Source of the DNA: Pseudomonas putida
GTDB taxonomy: Bacteria > Pseudomonadota > Gammaproteobacteria > Pseudomonadales > Pseudomonadaceae
DNA: 64,000 nt
Assembly: GCF_002025705.1 (NCBI RefSeq)
Contig: NZ_CP018846.1
Coordinates: 5,447,501-5,511,500, forward strand
Direction: 5' to 3'
Under the pieces are notes generated by a model, which saw only the letters and a list, made by a program, of their open reading frames with translations, was not told the origin of the DNA and ran no database searches. The position numbers were made by a program, and so were the translations under genes. This document shows, piece after piece, positions 42,317 to 51,327 of this stretch (positions within the stretch are counted from its first letter, which is position 1; every line of letters starts with the position of its first letter).

Positions 42317-43915
42317 ATGCCTGTAACCGACCCGTTTCGCCAAGGCCTCGAACGTGGCTGGATCACCCATGACGGCTCACGCCTGGAGCAAGACCTGACG
42401 CTGGAGACCGATATCGCCGTGATCGGCAGTGGTGCCGGTGGCGCCACCAGCGCGCAGATGCTCAGCGCAGCAGGCTTCAAGGTATTGCTGATCGAGGAAG
42501 GCCCGCTGAAGACCAGCAGCGACTTCCATCTGCTGGAGAACGAGGCCTACGCCAGCCTGTACCAGGAAGGCCTGGGGCGGATGAGCAAGGACGGCGCCAT
42601 CACCATTCTGCAGGGCCGTGCAGTCGGCGGGACCACGCTGATCAACTGGACCTCGAGCTTTCGCACGCCCACGCAAACACTGGCGCACTGGGCCACAGCG
42701 CATGGAGTAACGGGCCTGGGTGAGAAAGCAATGCAGCCCTGGTTCGAGCGCATCGAGCACGACCTGGGCATCACGCCCTGGGCACTGCCAGCAAATGCCA
42801 ACAACGATGTACTGCGGCGAGGCTGTGAACAACTCGGCTATCGCTGGGCGGTGATCCCGCGCAATGTGCGTGGCTGCTGGAACCTCGGCTACTGCGGCAT
42901 GGGCTGCCCGGTCAACGCCAAGCAATCGATGCTGGTCACACGCATTCCGGCGACCCTGGAAAATGGCGGAGAGCTGCTCTACCTCGCACGTGCCGAACGC
43001 TTTGAACACAATGGCGAACGTATCGCCCGGTTGCAGTGCCAGGCGCTGGATGCTCAGGGCGTACACCCCACTGGCCGGCAGATCAGCGTGCGCGCCCGCC
43101 ACTACATCTTGGCCGGTGGCGGTATCAACAGCCCGGCCCTGCTGCTGCGCTCCAAAGCACCCGACCCGCACGGCCGCCTGGGTAAACGGACCTTCCTGCA
43201 CCTGGTCAACTTCAGCGCAGCACGTTTCGACACGCGCATCGACCCGTACTACGGCGCCCCACAATCGATCTACAGCGACCACTTCCAGTGGCAAGACGGC
43301 GTCGACGGGCCAGTGGGCTACAAGCTGGAAGTGCCACCCTTGCATCCGGCCCTGGCCAGCACCCTGCTCGGCGGCTACGGCAGCGAAAATGCCAGGCGCA
43401 TGGCCGAACTCCCCCACACCCACGTGATGCTGGCATTGCTGCGAGACGGTTTTCACCCCGAAAGCACGGGTGGCGCGGTGGAGCTGCGCGGGGACGGCTC
43501 GCCGGTGCTGGATTACCCGGTAACCGACTACCTGCGCGAAGGCCTGCGCCGCGCCTTCCACAGCATGGCGCAAATCCAGTTCGCTGCAGGCGCCGCGCAG
43601 GTTACCCCGGTGCACAGTGATGCCAGCGCCGCAGCCAGCCTTGATGAGGCCCGACGCATGATCGACGCCTTGCGCCTGGAGCCGTTTCGCACCCGCCTGG
43701 GCAGCGCCCATGTCATGGGGGGTTGTGCAATGGGGGAGGACCCGCGCCAGGCGGTATGCGACAGCCTGGGCCGCCACCATCAGCTGGAAAACCTGTCGAT
43801 TCATGACGGTTCGCTGTTCCCCACCAGCATCGGCGCCAACCCGCAGTTGTCGGTCTATGCCATCAGCGCCATGCTCAGCGACGCCTTGGCCACCCGCCTG
43901 GCACAGAGTGCATGA
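42317..43915 (+). CDS. laoA: GMC-type FAD alcohol dehydrogenase (LaoA)
   Basis: 532 aa. FAD-binding dinucleotide fold IAVIGSGAGGATSAQMLSAAG, FAD loop GRAVGGTTLINW, then a Cys-rich CWNLGYCGMGCPVNAK loop, and C-terminal GMC domain with HVMGGCAMGEDP and the conserved NPQLSVYA. Start ATG 42317 chosen over upstream in-frame codons. No signal peptide, so if it acts in the periplasm it must ride with LaoB through Tat. Proposed substrate: long-chain alcohols. Confidence 0.82.
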   Translation: MPVTDPFRQGLERGWITHDGSRLEQDLTLETDIAVIGSGAGGATSAQMLSAAGFKVLLIEEGPLKTSSDFHLLENEAYASLYQEGLGRMSKDGAITILQGRAVGGTTLINWTSSFRTPTQTLAHWATAHGVTGLGEKAMQPWFERIEHDLGITPWALPANANNDVLRRGCEQLGYRWAVIPRNVRGCWNLGYCGMGCPVNAKQSMLVTRIPATLENGGELLYLARAERFEHNGERIARLQCQALDAQGVHPTGRQISVRARHYILAGGGINSPALLLRSKAPDPHGRLGKRTFLHLVNFSAARFDTRIDPYYGAPQSIYSDHFQWQDGVDGPVGYKLEVPPLHPALASTLLGGYGSENARRMAELPHTHVMLALLRDGFHPESTGGAVELRGDGSPVLDYPVTDYLREGLRRAFHSMAQIQFAAGAAQVTPVHSDASAAASLDEARRMIDALRLEPFRTRLGSAHVMGGCAMGEDPRQAVCDSLGRHHQLENLSIHDGSLFPTSIGANPQLSVYAISAMLSDALATRLAQSA

Positions 43916-44026
43916 CAACAAATACACGCCCTGTCTATAGTGCCATCAGCCGGCCGCATGACTTGGCCGGGCGCAATCGCTGCGCTACCATCCGACTCCC
44001 CAACGCACTCCAGCCAGGATGACGCG

Positions 44027-44506
44027 ATGAACCGAGTGTTGTACCCGGGTACTTTCGACCCCATTACCAAAGGCCATGGCGACCTGGTCGAGCGCGCTTC
44101 GCGCCTGTTCGACCACGTGATCATCGCGGTGGCGGCCAGCCCGAAGAAAAACCCCCTGTTCCCATTGGAGCAACGGGTCGAGCTAGCCCGTGAGGTCACC
44201 AAGCACCTGCCCAATGTCGAAGTCATCGGCTTCTCCTCGCTGCTGGCGCACTTCGCCAAGGAACAGGGTGCGAACGTGTTCCTGCGCGGCCTGCGCGCGG
44301 TGTCGGACTTCGAGTACGAGTTCCAGCTGGCGAACATGAACCGGCAGCTGGCGCCCGACGTCGAGAGCCTGTTCCTCACGCCTTCGGAACGTTATTCGTT
44401 CATTTCCTCGACGCTGGTGCGGGAAATAGCCGCATTGGGCGGAGATATCACCAAATTCGTCCACCCCGTGGTGGCCGAGGCGCTGACCGAACGCTTCAAG
44501 AAGTAA
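44027..44506 (+). CDS. coaD: Phosphopantetheine adenylyltransferase
   Basis: 159 aa. CoA synthesis: 4'-phosphopantetheine plus ATP to dephospho-CoA. Nucleotidyltransferase signature YPGTFDPITKGHGDL (T/HxGH) and FISSTLVRE (ISSxxVR). Start ATG 44027, standard length; the frame upstream to 43940 is not conserved-looking. Confidence 0.97.
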   Translation: MNRVLYPGTFDPITKGHGDLVERASRLFDHVIIAVAASPKKNPLFPLEQRVELAREVTKHLPNVEVIGFSSLLAHFAKEQGANVFLRGLRAVSDFEYEFQLANMNRQLAPDVESLFLTPSERYSFISSTLVREIAALGGDITKFVHPVVAEALTERFKK

Positions 44507-44524
44507 CCTTGCGCACCTGATCAT

Positions 44525-44549
44525 CGCGCCCGCGTGCACTGCGGGCGCG
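44525..44549. terminator. Hairpin after coaD
   Basis: CGCGCCCGC / GCGGGCGCG with a 7-base loop, 19 bases after the stop; no T-run, so termination is uncertain. Confidence 0.5.
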
Positions 44550-44614
44550 AATGCGGCACAATTGTGCCCAAAGCGTTGAACATGCCCGGGCGATGCGCCC
44601 CGGCCGGAGTCCCC

Positions 44615-44866
44615 ATGTCCCTGATCATCACCGACGATTGCATCAACTGCGACGTCTGCGAACCCGAGTGCCCGAACGAGGCCATCTCCCAAGGCGAAGA
44701 GATCTACGTGATCGACCCTAACCTGTGCACCCAGTGCGTGGGTCACTACGACGAGCCGCAGTGCCAGCAGGTCTGCCCGGTCGACTGCATCCCGCTGGAT
44801 GAAGCCCACCCGGAAACCGAAGACGAACTGATGGCCAAGTACCGCCGGATCACTGGCAAGGCCTGA
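44615..44866 (+). CDS. 2[4Fe-4S] ferredoxin, YfhL-like
   Basis: 83 aa. Cluster motifs CINCDVCEPECP and CTQCVGHYDEPQCQQVCPVDC, the second with the insertion characteristic of the Alvin/YfhL-type ferredoxin that has very low potential clusters. Starts MSLIITDDC at 44615 with CGGAGT upstream. Electron partner unknown. Sits downstream of coaD as in many Pseudomonas. Confidence 0.93.
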   Translation: MSLIITDDCINCDVCEPECPNEAISQGEEIYVIDPNLCTQCVGHYDEPQCQQVCPVDCIPLDEAHPETEDELMAKYRRITGKA

Positions 44867-44890
44867 TCACTGCCTGGCAAGGGCTTCGCC

Positions 44891-44981
44891 TTTGTTCGCG
44901 GGTAAACCCGCTCCCACAGGTACGGCGCAGGCCTTGAGGGCAGCGCAATCCTGTGGGAGCGGGTTTACCCGCGAACAGGGC
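44891..44981. repeat. Inverted REP pair between ferredoxin and mutM
   Basis: TTCGCGGGTAAACCCGCTCC ... GGAGCGGGTTTACCCGCGAA, about 30 bases apart, in a convergent gap. Confidence 0.9.
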
Positions 44982-45000
44982 CGCACAGAGGCCCCCGGCG

Positions 45001-45813
45001 CTAACGCTGGCAGCGCGGGCAGAACACGCTCGCCCGCTGCCCTAGCTTCACCTCGCGCAGGGCCGTGCCACACAGCTTGCACGGCTGACCGCCTCGCCCG
45101 TAGACGAACAATTCCTGCTGGAAGTACCCCGGCTGCCCGTCGCCGCCGATGAAATCACGCAAGGTCGTCCCGCCCTGCTCGATGGCCGCCGCCAGTATCC
45201 GTTTGATCTCGATCGCCAGTTTCAGATAACGCGCCCGGGAAATCCCGCCCGCCTCGCGGCGTGGGTCGATTCCTGCAGCGAACAGCGCCTCGGTCGCGTA
45301 GATGTTGCCCACCCCCACCACCACCGCGTTGTCCATGATGAAGGGCTTGACCGCCATCGAGCGCCCGCGCGACAGCTGGAACAACCGTTCACCGTCGAAC
45401 AGGTCGGTCAGCGGCTCCGGCCCCAGGCGCAACAGCAGTTCGTGGTTGAACGGGTCGAGGCTCCAGAGCATGGCGCCGAACCGCCGTGGGTCGGTGTAAC
45501 GCAGCATCAGCCCCGATTCCAGCTCGATGTCGACATGTTCGTGCTTGGCCGCTGGCAAGCCCAACTCCACCAGGCGCAGGTTGCCCGACATGCCCAGATG
45601 ACTGATCAAGGTACCGACCTCGGCGTTGATCAACAGGTACTTGGCCCGCCGCTCGACGCTAACGATGCGCTGCCCGGACAGGCGCACATCGAGGTCCTCG
45701 GGGATCGGCCAGCGCAGGCGCCGGTCACGCACCACCACGCGGCTGACGCGCTGGCCTTCCAGGTGCGGCGCTATTCCGCGTCGTGTGGTTTCGACTTCAG
45801 GTAATTCCGGCAT
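45001..45813 (-). CDS. mutM: Formamidopyrimidine-DNA glycosylase (Fpg)
   Basis: Excises 8-oxoguanine and FapyG, with AP lyase activity. 270 aa. The N-terminus MPELPEVE gives the catalytic Pro and Glu; a helix-two-turn-helix lies in the middle, and the C-terminal zinc finger is CKLCGTALREVKLGQ ... CPRCQ. One or a few bases after the HDOD gene, on the same strand. Confidence 0.97.
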   Translation of the reverse strand: MPELPEVETTRRGIAPHLEGQRVSRVVVRDRRLRWPIPEDLDVRLSGQRIVSVERRAKYLLINAEVGTLISHLGMSGNLRLVELGLPAAKHEHVDIELESGLMLRYTDPRRFGAMLWSLDPFNHELLLRLGPEPLTDLFDGERLFQLSRGRSMAVKPFIMDNAVVVGVGNIYATEALFAAGIDPRREAGGISRARYLKLAIEIKRILAAAIEQGGTTLRDFIGGDGQPGYFQQELFVYGRGGQPCKLCGTALREVKLGQRASVFCPRCQR

Positions 45814-45816
45814 TGA

Positions 45817-46689
45817 TCAGTGCCCGCCCAGCTCGCGAATGTTCTGTTTCAGGTTCTCGAAGTCGTAATCCGACAAGCCGATATAGTCCAGCACCAGGGG
45901 GCCGACCACACGCCACTCGTGGTCGACGCTCTGGTTGCCCAGCACACGGTACGAGGCGCAGATGTGCTCTGCCATCTTCAGCACGGCCAGCAGGTTCTTC
46001 AACTGGCTCTGGGTATTGCGCGACGAGTCCTCGCGGAAGATCGCCAGGGCATTGTGGTGGTTGGCGATGGCCGCGCTGATGTGCTCCGGCAGGCGCCAGG
46101 ACTTGGCCGTGAAGTAGCCAACCACAGAATGGTTGGTGTTGAAGGCGCGGTTCTCGGTATCGACCACGCGGGTTTCCTCACCGGTCTTGGCGTAAGCATC
46201 TTCCAGTACCTGCATGTACTCGGGGAAGCGCTTGAGCATCAGCGGCACGCCGCAGTCGTGGAACAGGCCGAGGGTGTAGGCTTCGTCAGCAGCCTGGATA
46301 CCCGTGCGCTTGGCCAGGGTCAGGCAAGTCATGGCCACGTCCTGAGCGGTGTCCCAGAAGCGGTTGAGGGTGACGATGGTCTCGTCGGTCATCTCGCCCT
46401 TGATCGACTGCGCATTGATCAGATTGATGATCGAACGGCTGCCCAGCAGGTTCACCGCGCGCTGGATCGAGCCGATCTTGTTCGCCAGGCCGAAATGCGG
46501 CGAGTTGACCAGCTTGAGCAAGGCACCGGCCAGACCCGGGTCCTGGGAAATCAGCTTGGCGATGGTGTCCAGGTCCGGGTCGGGCATGTACTGCTCGAAC
46601 TGCAGGTCGACCATGATCTGCGGTTGCGGCGGAATGGTGATGCCTTGCAAGGCTTGCTGGATCTGTTCGGCGCTGAGTTCTTGGGACAT
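45817..46689 (-). CDS. HDOD-domain signalling protein
   Basis: 290 aa, mostly one HDOD domain: ISQDPGLAGALLKLVNSPHFGL, then IGSIQRAVNLLG and LFHDCGVPLML, with the degenerate HD pair. HDOD proteins are usually non-catalytic adaptors in signal transduction (for example biofilm or cell-cycle control); no other domain is fused here. Three bases separate it from mutM, so they may be cotranscribed. Confidence 0.87.
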   Translation of the reverse strand: MSQELSAEQIQQALQGITIPPQPQIMVDLQFEQYMPDPDLDTIAKLISQDPGLAGALLKLVNSPHFGLANKIGSIQRAVNLLGSRSIINLINAQSIKGEMTDETIVTLNRFWDTAQDVAMTCLTLAKRTGIQAADEAYTLGLFHDCGVPLMLKRFPEYMQVLEDAYAKTGEETRVVDTENRAFNTNHSVVGYFTAKSWRLPEHISAAIANHHNALAIFREDSSRNTQSQLKNLLAVLKMAEHICASYRVLGNQSVDHEWRVVGPLVLDYIGLSDYDFENLKQNIRELGGH

Positions 46690-46758
46690 GCGTGCACACT
46701 CGTGAAGGACCGGGGGATTCTACCCCCCTTACGCGCCAGGCGACCAACCACTGAATCA

Positions 46759-46875
46759 CTGTGGGAGCGGCCTTGCGTCGCGAAAGGGGCGCGTAGCGGC
46801 CCCAGGTGCTTCGCAGCAGAAACTGCCGGGGCCGCTATGCGGCCCTTTCGCGACGCAAGGCCGCTCCTGCAAGGG
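46759..46875. repeat. Inverted REP pair, second variant
   Basis: GAGCGGCCTTGCGTCGCGAA ... TTCGCGACGCAAGGCCGCTC, about 52 bases apart, with a further GGCCGCTATGCGGCC hairpin between. It lies between divergent genes, so it is next to the rlmI promoter region. Confidence 0.85.
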
Positions 46876-46929
46876 ACGCGCAGGCAGCCAACAGGCTATA
46901 ATCCCGCTCTTTTTTCCCGGAGCGACGTC

Positions 46930-48126
46930 ATGTCCCTGCCCAGCCTTCGCCTCAAAGCCAATGCCGACCGCCGCCTGCGCGCCGGCCACCTGTGGGTCTA
47001 CAGCAACGAAGTCGACGTCTCTGCGACCCCGCTGCAAGGCTTCCAGGCCGGCCAGCAGGCAGTGCTCGAAGCTGCCAACGGCAAGCCGCTGGGTATCGTC
47101 GCACTGAGCCCGAACAACCTGATCTGCGCCCGCCTGCTGTCGCGTGACATCAAGCTGCCGCTGGACAAGTCGTTGCTGGTGCACCGCCTGAACGTGGCCT
47201 TGTCCCTACGCGAGCGCCTGTTCGACAAGCCGTGCTACCGCCTGGTGTACGGCGATTCCGACCTGCTGCCGGGCCTGGTGGTAGACCGCTTCTTCGACAT
47301 CCTCGTAGTGCAACTGGCCTCGGCCACCATGGAAGCGCACAAGGATGACGTGATTGCCGCCCTGATTCAGGTGCTCAAGCCCAGCGGCATTCTGTTCAAG
47401 AACGACTCCGCCGCCCGCGACGCCGAAGGCCTGCAGCGCTACGTCGAAACCGTCTACGGCGAAGTGCCGGACTGGGTCCCGCTGGAAGAAAACGGCGTCA
47501 AGTTCGAAGCCCCGGTACGCGAAGGCCAGAAGACCGGCTGGTTCTACGACCACCGCATGAACCGCGCGCGCCTGGCTCCCTACGTCAAAGGCAAGCGCGT
47601 GCTCGACCTGTTCAGCTACATCGGTGGCTGGGGCGTGCAGGCCGGCGCATTCGGCGCCAGCGAAGTGTTCTGCGTCGATGCGTCGGGCTTTGCCCTGGAT
47701 GGTGTCGAGCGTAACGCTGCGCTGAACGGCATCAGCGAGAAGCTGACCTGCATTGAAGGCGACGTGTTCGAGGCCCTGCGCGAGCTCAAGGCCGCCGAAG
47801 AACGCTTCGACGTGATCATTGCCGACCCACCCGCCTTCATCAAGCGCAAGAAGGACCTGAAAAATGGCGAAGCGGCTTATCGCCGTCTCAACGAACAGGC
47901 CATGCGCATGCTAAACAAGGACGGCATCCTGGTCAGCGCCTCGTGCTCGATGCACCTGCCCGAGGACGACTTGAACAACATCCTGCTGACCAGCGCCCGC
48001 CACCTGGACCGCAACCTGCAGTTGCTCGAACGCGGCGGCCAGGGCCCGGACCACCCAGTGCACCCGGCAATCGCCGAAACCCGCTACATCAAGAGCATCA
48101 CCTGCCGCTTGCTGCCAAACAGCTGA
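46930..48126 (+). CDS. rlmI: 23S rRNA (cytosine-1962-C5)-methyltransferase-like, RlmI
   Basis: 398 aa. PUA domain at the N-terminus (LKANADRRLRAGHLWVYSNEV), a middle domain and a Rossmann methyltransferase with DLFSYIGGWGVQAG, DVFEALREL and IADPPAFIK; class I rRNA m5C type. Start ATG 46930; the open frame to its left runs antisense through the HDOD gene and is ignored. Confidence 0.9.
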   Translation: MSLPSLRLKANADRRLRAGHLWVYSNEVDVSATPLQGFQAGQQAVLEAANGKPLGIVALSPNNLICARLLSRDIKLPLDKSLLVHRLNVALSLRERLFDKPCYRLVYGDSDLLPGLVVDRFFDILVVQLASATMEAHKDDVIAALIQVLKPSGILFKNDSAARDAEGLQRYVETVYGEVPDWVPLEENGVKFEAPVREGQKTGWFYDHRMNRARLAPYVKGKRVLDLFSYIGGWGVQAGAFGASEVFCVDASGFALDGVERNAALNGISEKLTCIEGDVFEALRELKAAEERFDVIIADPPAFIKRKKDLKNGEAAYRRLNEQAMRMLNKDGILVSASCSMHLPEDDLNNILLTSARHLDRNLQLLERGGQGPDHPVHPAIAETRYIKSITCRLLPNS

Positions 48127-48136
48127 TTCACTGCCT

Positions 48137-48157
48137 TGGGGTCGCTGCGCGACCCCA
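48137..48157. terminator. Hairpin between rlmI and mgtE
   Basis: TGGGGTCGC / GCGACCCCA with a 3-base loop between convergent genes. There is no T-run; weak terminator candidate. Confidence 0.5.
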
Positions 48158-48165
48158 GGCGCACA

Positions 48166-48840
48166 TCAGATATCCAGCACGTACGACGCGATCCCGAAAT
48201 ACACCAGCACCCCCGCCGCATCGGCGATCGAGGTCACCAGCGGCCCACTGGCCGTCGCCGGGTCGATCTTTAGCTTGGTGAACATGAACGGCAGGCTCAT
48301 GCCGATCAGGCTGCCCAGCAAAACGATCACCAACATGCTGCTGGCAACGATCAGCGCAATATCCGCCCCACCCCGTAACGCACCCAGCGATGCCACCGCC
48401 AGCGCCATGGTGCCGCCCAGCGCCAGTGCCACACCACACTCACGTGCCAGCATGCGCATCCATTCGCCCATGACCACCTCGCCCGTTGCCAGGCCCCGTA
48501 CCATCAGGGTTGCGGACTGCGCCCCGGCATTCCCCCCGCTGTCCACCAGCAACGGCAGGAAGAACACCAGCACGATATGCGCGGCGATGGTTTCTTCAAA
48601 GGCGGCGATGCCAGCGCCGGAAAACAGATTGCCGAACACCAGCAGCACCAGCCACAGAACCCGCTTGCGGTACAGCAGGCCGACAGTGGCATTGCGCAGG
48701 TTACCGACGTGATTGGTGATCGATGCACCTTTGTGGAAGTCTTCGGTCGCCTCCTGGCGCAGTTTATCCAGCGCTTCGCTGGTCTGGCCGTGCGAGAGCG
48801 GTTGTTTGCAGCGGATGCAGTTTGTGCAGACAGAGTACAT
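48166..48840 (-). CDS. mgtE: Short MgtE-type magnesium transporter (membrane domain only)
   Basis: 224 aa. It starts with a 35-residue N-tail with two CxxC-like Cys (CTNCIRC), then five hydrophobic helices of the MgtE channel domain (LWLVLLVFGNLFSGAG, LVFFLPLLVDSGGNAGAQSATL with the conserved selectivity motif, and IADAAGVLVYFGIASYVL). Full-length MgtE (about 450 aa) has an N domain and two CBS domains that sense cytosolic Mg2+; both are absent. The start codon position and the Cys-rich tail suggest this form is genuine, not a fragment. It may need another gating signal. Symbol given by family only. Confidence 0.78.
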   Translation of the reverse strand: MYSVCTNCIRCKQPLSHGQTSEALDKLRQEATEDFHKGASITNHVGNLRNATVGLLYRKRVLWLVLLVFGNLFSGAGIAAFEETIAAHIVLVFFLPLLVDSGGNAGAQSATLMVRGLATGEVVMGEWMRMLARECGVALALGGTMALAVASLGALRGGADIALIVASSMLVIVLLGSLIGMSLPFMFTKLKIDPATASGPLVTSIADAAGVLVYFGIASYVLDI

Positions 48841-48853
48841 ACGAGTCTCCAGG

Positions 48854-48917
48854 CGCCGACGCAGGCACCCGCAAGCCTCGAACTCCGAGGTTCAAGCCTT
48901 CGCAAGCCCTGGCGGCG
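48854..48917 (-). promoter_or_regulatory. Foldable 5' leader of the short mgtE
   Basis: Outer arms CGCCG...CAGG / CCTG...CGGCG enclose an inner hairpin CCTCG/CGAGG and a repeated GGCTTGCG. The structure ends about 13 bases before the ATG at 48840, with the TGGAG ribosome site directly downstream. Confidence 0.4.
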
Positions 48918-49319
48918 ACGCGCTCAGTGCCAATTTACAAGTTCGCGGTGAACTGAAACTGGGAAGGTCCATTGAAGTGATTTCTCGTGAAGCCGCACAT
49001 GCGGCGCGGCGGATGATAGCCAGCATGGCTGGCAAGGTCGGCCCCGAAGCCAGCATTTCGGAAGCGTCCTACAAGCAGCCGGGAATACCTCCCAAACCAC
49101 CGTCCAGACACATCTTCATTCCCTCGCAGCGCCAGCGGTGTAGAATCGGCCTATTCATCGCCAGTCATCCCCGGCGGGTTTATGAGCTCTGGCCAAGCAC
49201 GCGGCGATCCCGCGCGGTCTTCGGCCCCATCCGTGCCAGTGGCAACCGGCCTGCGGCGCAAAGGACAAGAGAAGCTCACTCCCCTATTTGTGACCTGATT
49301 AAGCCGCCAGGAGTGTTTC
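48918..49319. other. Intergenic region upstream of ilvD
   Basis: About 400 bases without a convincing gene. It must hold the mgtE promoter (minus) and the ilvD promoter (plus). The only hints are a GCCA/TGGC hairpin near 49018 and a possible ilvD -10 TAGAAT at 49141-49146 with no good -35. No riboswitch or ilv leader peptide was recognised. Confidence 0.4.
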
Positions 49320-51161
49320 ATGCCTGATTATCGTTCCAAGACTTCCACCCAAGGCCGCAACATGGCCGGCGCCCGTGCCCTGTGGCGCGCCACCGGGATG
49401 AAGGACGAAGACTTCAAGAAACCGATCATCGCCATCGCCAACTCGTTCACCCAGTTCGTCCCGGGCCACGTGCACCTGAAGGACCTGGGCCAGCTGGTCG
49501 CCCGCGAAATCGAACGCGCCGGTGGCGTGGCCAAGGAATTCAACACCATCGCAGTCGATGACGGCATCGCCATGGGCCACGACGGCATGCTGTACTCGCT
49601 GCCCAGCCGCGAAATCATCGCCGACGCCGTCGAGTACATGGTCAACGCCCACTGCGCCGACGCCATCGTCTGCATCTCCAACTGCGACAAGATCACCCCC
49701 GGCATGCTGATGGCCGCCCTGCGCCTGAACATCCCGGTGATCTTCGTTTCCGGCGGCCCGATGGAAGCCGGCAAGACCAAGCTGGCCAGCCACGGCCTGG
49801 ACCTGGTCGACGCCATGGTCATCGCCGCCGACTCCACGGCCTCCGACGAGAAGGTCGCCGAGTACGAGCGCAGCGCTTGCCCGACTTGCGGTTCGTGCTC
49901 CGGCATGTTCACCGCCAACTCGATGAACTGCCTGACCGAAGCCTTGGGCCTCGCCCTGCCGGGTAACGGTTCGACCCTGGCCACCCACTCCGACCGCGAG
50001 CAGCTGTTCCTCACCGCCGGCCGCACCATCGTCGAGCTGTGCAAGCGCTACTACCAGGAGAACGACGAGTCGGTGCTGCCGCGCAGCATCGCCAACTTCA
50101 AGGCGTTCGAGAACGCCATGATGCTCGACATCGCCATGGGCGGCTCGACCAATACCATCCTGCACCTGCTGGCGGCAGCCCAGGAAGGTGAAGTCGAGTT
50201 CGACCTGCGCGACATCGACCGCCTGTCGCGCAAAGTGCCGCAGCTGTGCAAGGTGGCGCCGAACATCCAGAAGTACCACATGGAAGACGTGCACCGCGCC
50301 GGCGGCATCTTCAGCATCCTCGGTTCGCTGGCCCGCGGCGGCCTGCTGCATACCGACCTGCCGACCGTGCACAGCCGCAGCATGGAAGAAGCCATCGCCA
50401 AGTGGGACATCACCCAGACCGATGACGAAGCTGTGCACACCTTCTTCAAGGCAGGCCCGGCCGGCATCCCGACCCAGACCGCATTCAGCCAGTCTACCCG
50501 TTGGGAAACCCTCGACGACGACCGTGAAAACGGCTGTATCCGCAGCTTCGAGCACGCCTACTCGCAAGAAGGCGGCCTGGCTGTGCTGTACGGCAACATC
50601 GCCCTGGACGGCTGCGTGGTGAAAACCGCTGGCGTCGACGAGTCGATCCACGTGTTCGAGGGCACCGCGAAGATCTTCGAGAGCCAGGACAGCGCCGTGC
50701 GCGGCATCCTCGCCGACGAAGTGAAGGCCGGCGACATCGTGATCATCCGTTACGAAGGCCCGAAAGGCGGCCCGGGCATGCAAGAGATGCTCTACCCGAC
50801 CTCGTACCTGAAGTCCAAGGGCCTAGGCAAGGCTTGTGCCCTGCTCACCGACGGCCGCTTCTCGGGCGGCACTTCGGGCCTGTCGATCGGCCACGCCTCG
50901 CCTGAAGCGGCCGCTGGCGGCGCCATCGGCCTGGTGCGCGACGGCGACAAAGTGCTGATCGACATCCCGAACCGTTCGATCAACCTGCTGGTCAGCGACG
51001 AAGAGCTGGCTCACCGCCGCATCGAGCAGGACAAGAAAGGCTGGAAGCCGGTTGAAGTACGTCCACGCAAGGTGACCACCGCGCTGAAGGCCTACGCCCT
51101 GCTGGCGACCAGTGCCGACAAGGGTGCTGTGCGTAACAAGGCAATGCTCGAAGGGCTGTGA
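49320..51161 (+). CDS. ilvD: Dihydroxy-acid dehydratase
   Basis: Converts 2,3-dihydroxy-isovalerate/methylvalerate to the 2-oxoacids in branched-chain amino acid synthesis. 613 aa, the long IlvD form. Cluster cysteines lie in CISNCDKITPGM (C122) and CPTCGSCSGM (near 195), plus MPDYRSKTSTQGRNMAGARALW at the N-terminus (family pattern). Monocistronic, ended by a strong terminator. Confidence 0.98.
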   Translation: MPDYRSKTSTQGRNMAGARALWRATGMKDEDFKKPIIAIANSFTQFVPGHVHLKDLGQLVAREIERAGGVAKEFNTIAVDDGIAMGHDGMLYSLPSREIIADAVEYMVNAHCADAIVCISNCDKITPGMLMAALRLNIPVIFVSGGPMEAGKTKLASHGLDLVDAMVIAADSTASDEKVAEYERSACPTCGSCSGMFTANSMNCLTEALGLALPGNGSTLATHSDREQLFLTAGRTIVELCKRYYQENDESVLPRSIANFKAFENAMMLDIAMGGSTNTILHLLAAAQEGEVEFDLRDIDRLSRKVPQLCKVAPNIQKYHMEDVHRAGGIFSILGSLARGGLLHTDLPTVHSRSMEEAIAKWDITQTDDEAVHTFFKAGPAGIPTQTAFSQSTRWETLDDDRENGCIRSFEHAYSQEGGLAVLYGNIALDGCVVKTAGVDESIHVFEGTAKIFESQDSAVRGILADEVKAGDIVIIRYEGPKGGPGMQEMLYPTSYLKSKGLGKACALLTDGRFSGGTSGLSIGHASPEAAAGGAIGLVRDGDKVLIDIPNRSINLLVSDEELAHRRIEQDKKGWKPVEVRPRKVTTALKAYALLATSADKGAVRNKAMLEGL

Positions 51162-51180
51162 GGCTCTGACAGTGTGAAAG

Positions 51181-51210
51181 AAAAACCGGCGCCCTGGCGC
51201 CGGTTTTTTT
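51181..51210 (+). terminator. ilvD terminator
   Basis: ACCGGCGCC/GGCGCCGGT hairpin with As before and seven Ts after. Confidence 0.9.
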
Positions 51211-51220
51211 ATGCCTGTAC

Positions 51221-51308
51221 CGGCCCTTTCGCGGGCAAGCCCGCTCCCACAGTGAAACTTGGAAGCTGCAGAATCCCTATTGGGAGCGGGTTTACCCGCG
51301 AAGAGGCC
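51221..51308. repeat. Inverted REP pair downstream of ilvD
   Basis: TTCGCGGGCAAGCCCGCTCC ... GGAGCGGGTTTACCCGCGAA, between the convergent ilvD and the pchP-like gene. Confidence 0.9.
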
Positions 51309-51327
51309 CGCTCAAGTAACACAAGAC

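Noticed and set aside
48886..48908. GGCTTGCG direct repeats as a mobile element edge
   Set aside because: They form parts of the mgtE leader fold and no transposase or target duplication is seen.
49299..50783. Long open frame antisense to ilvD
   Set aside because: Same reason; ilvD motifs are complete on the plus strand.
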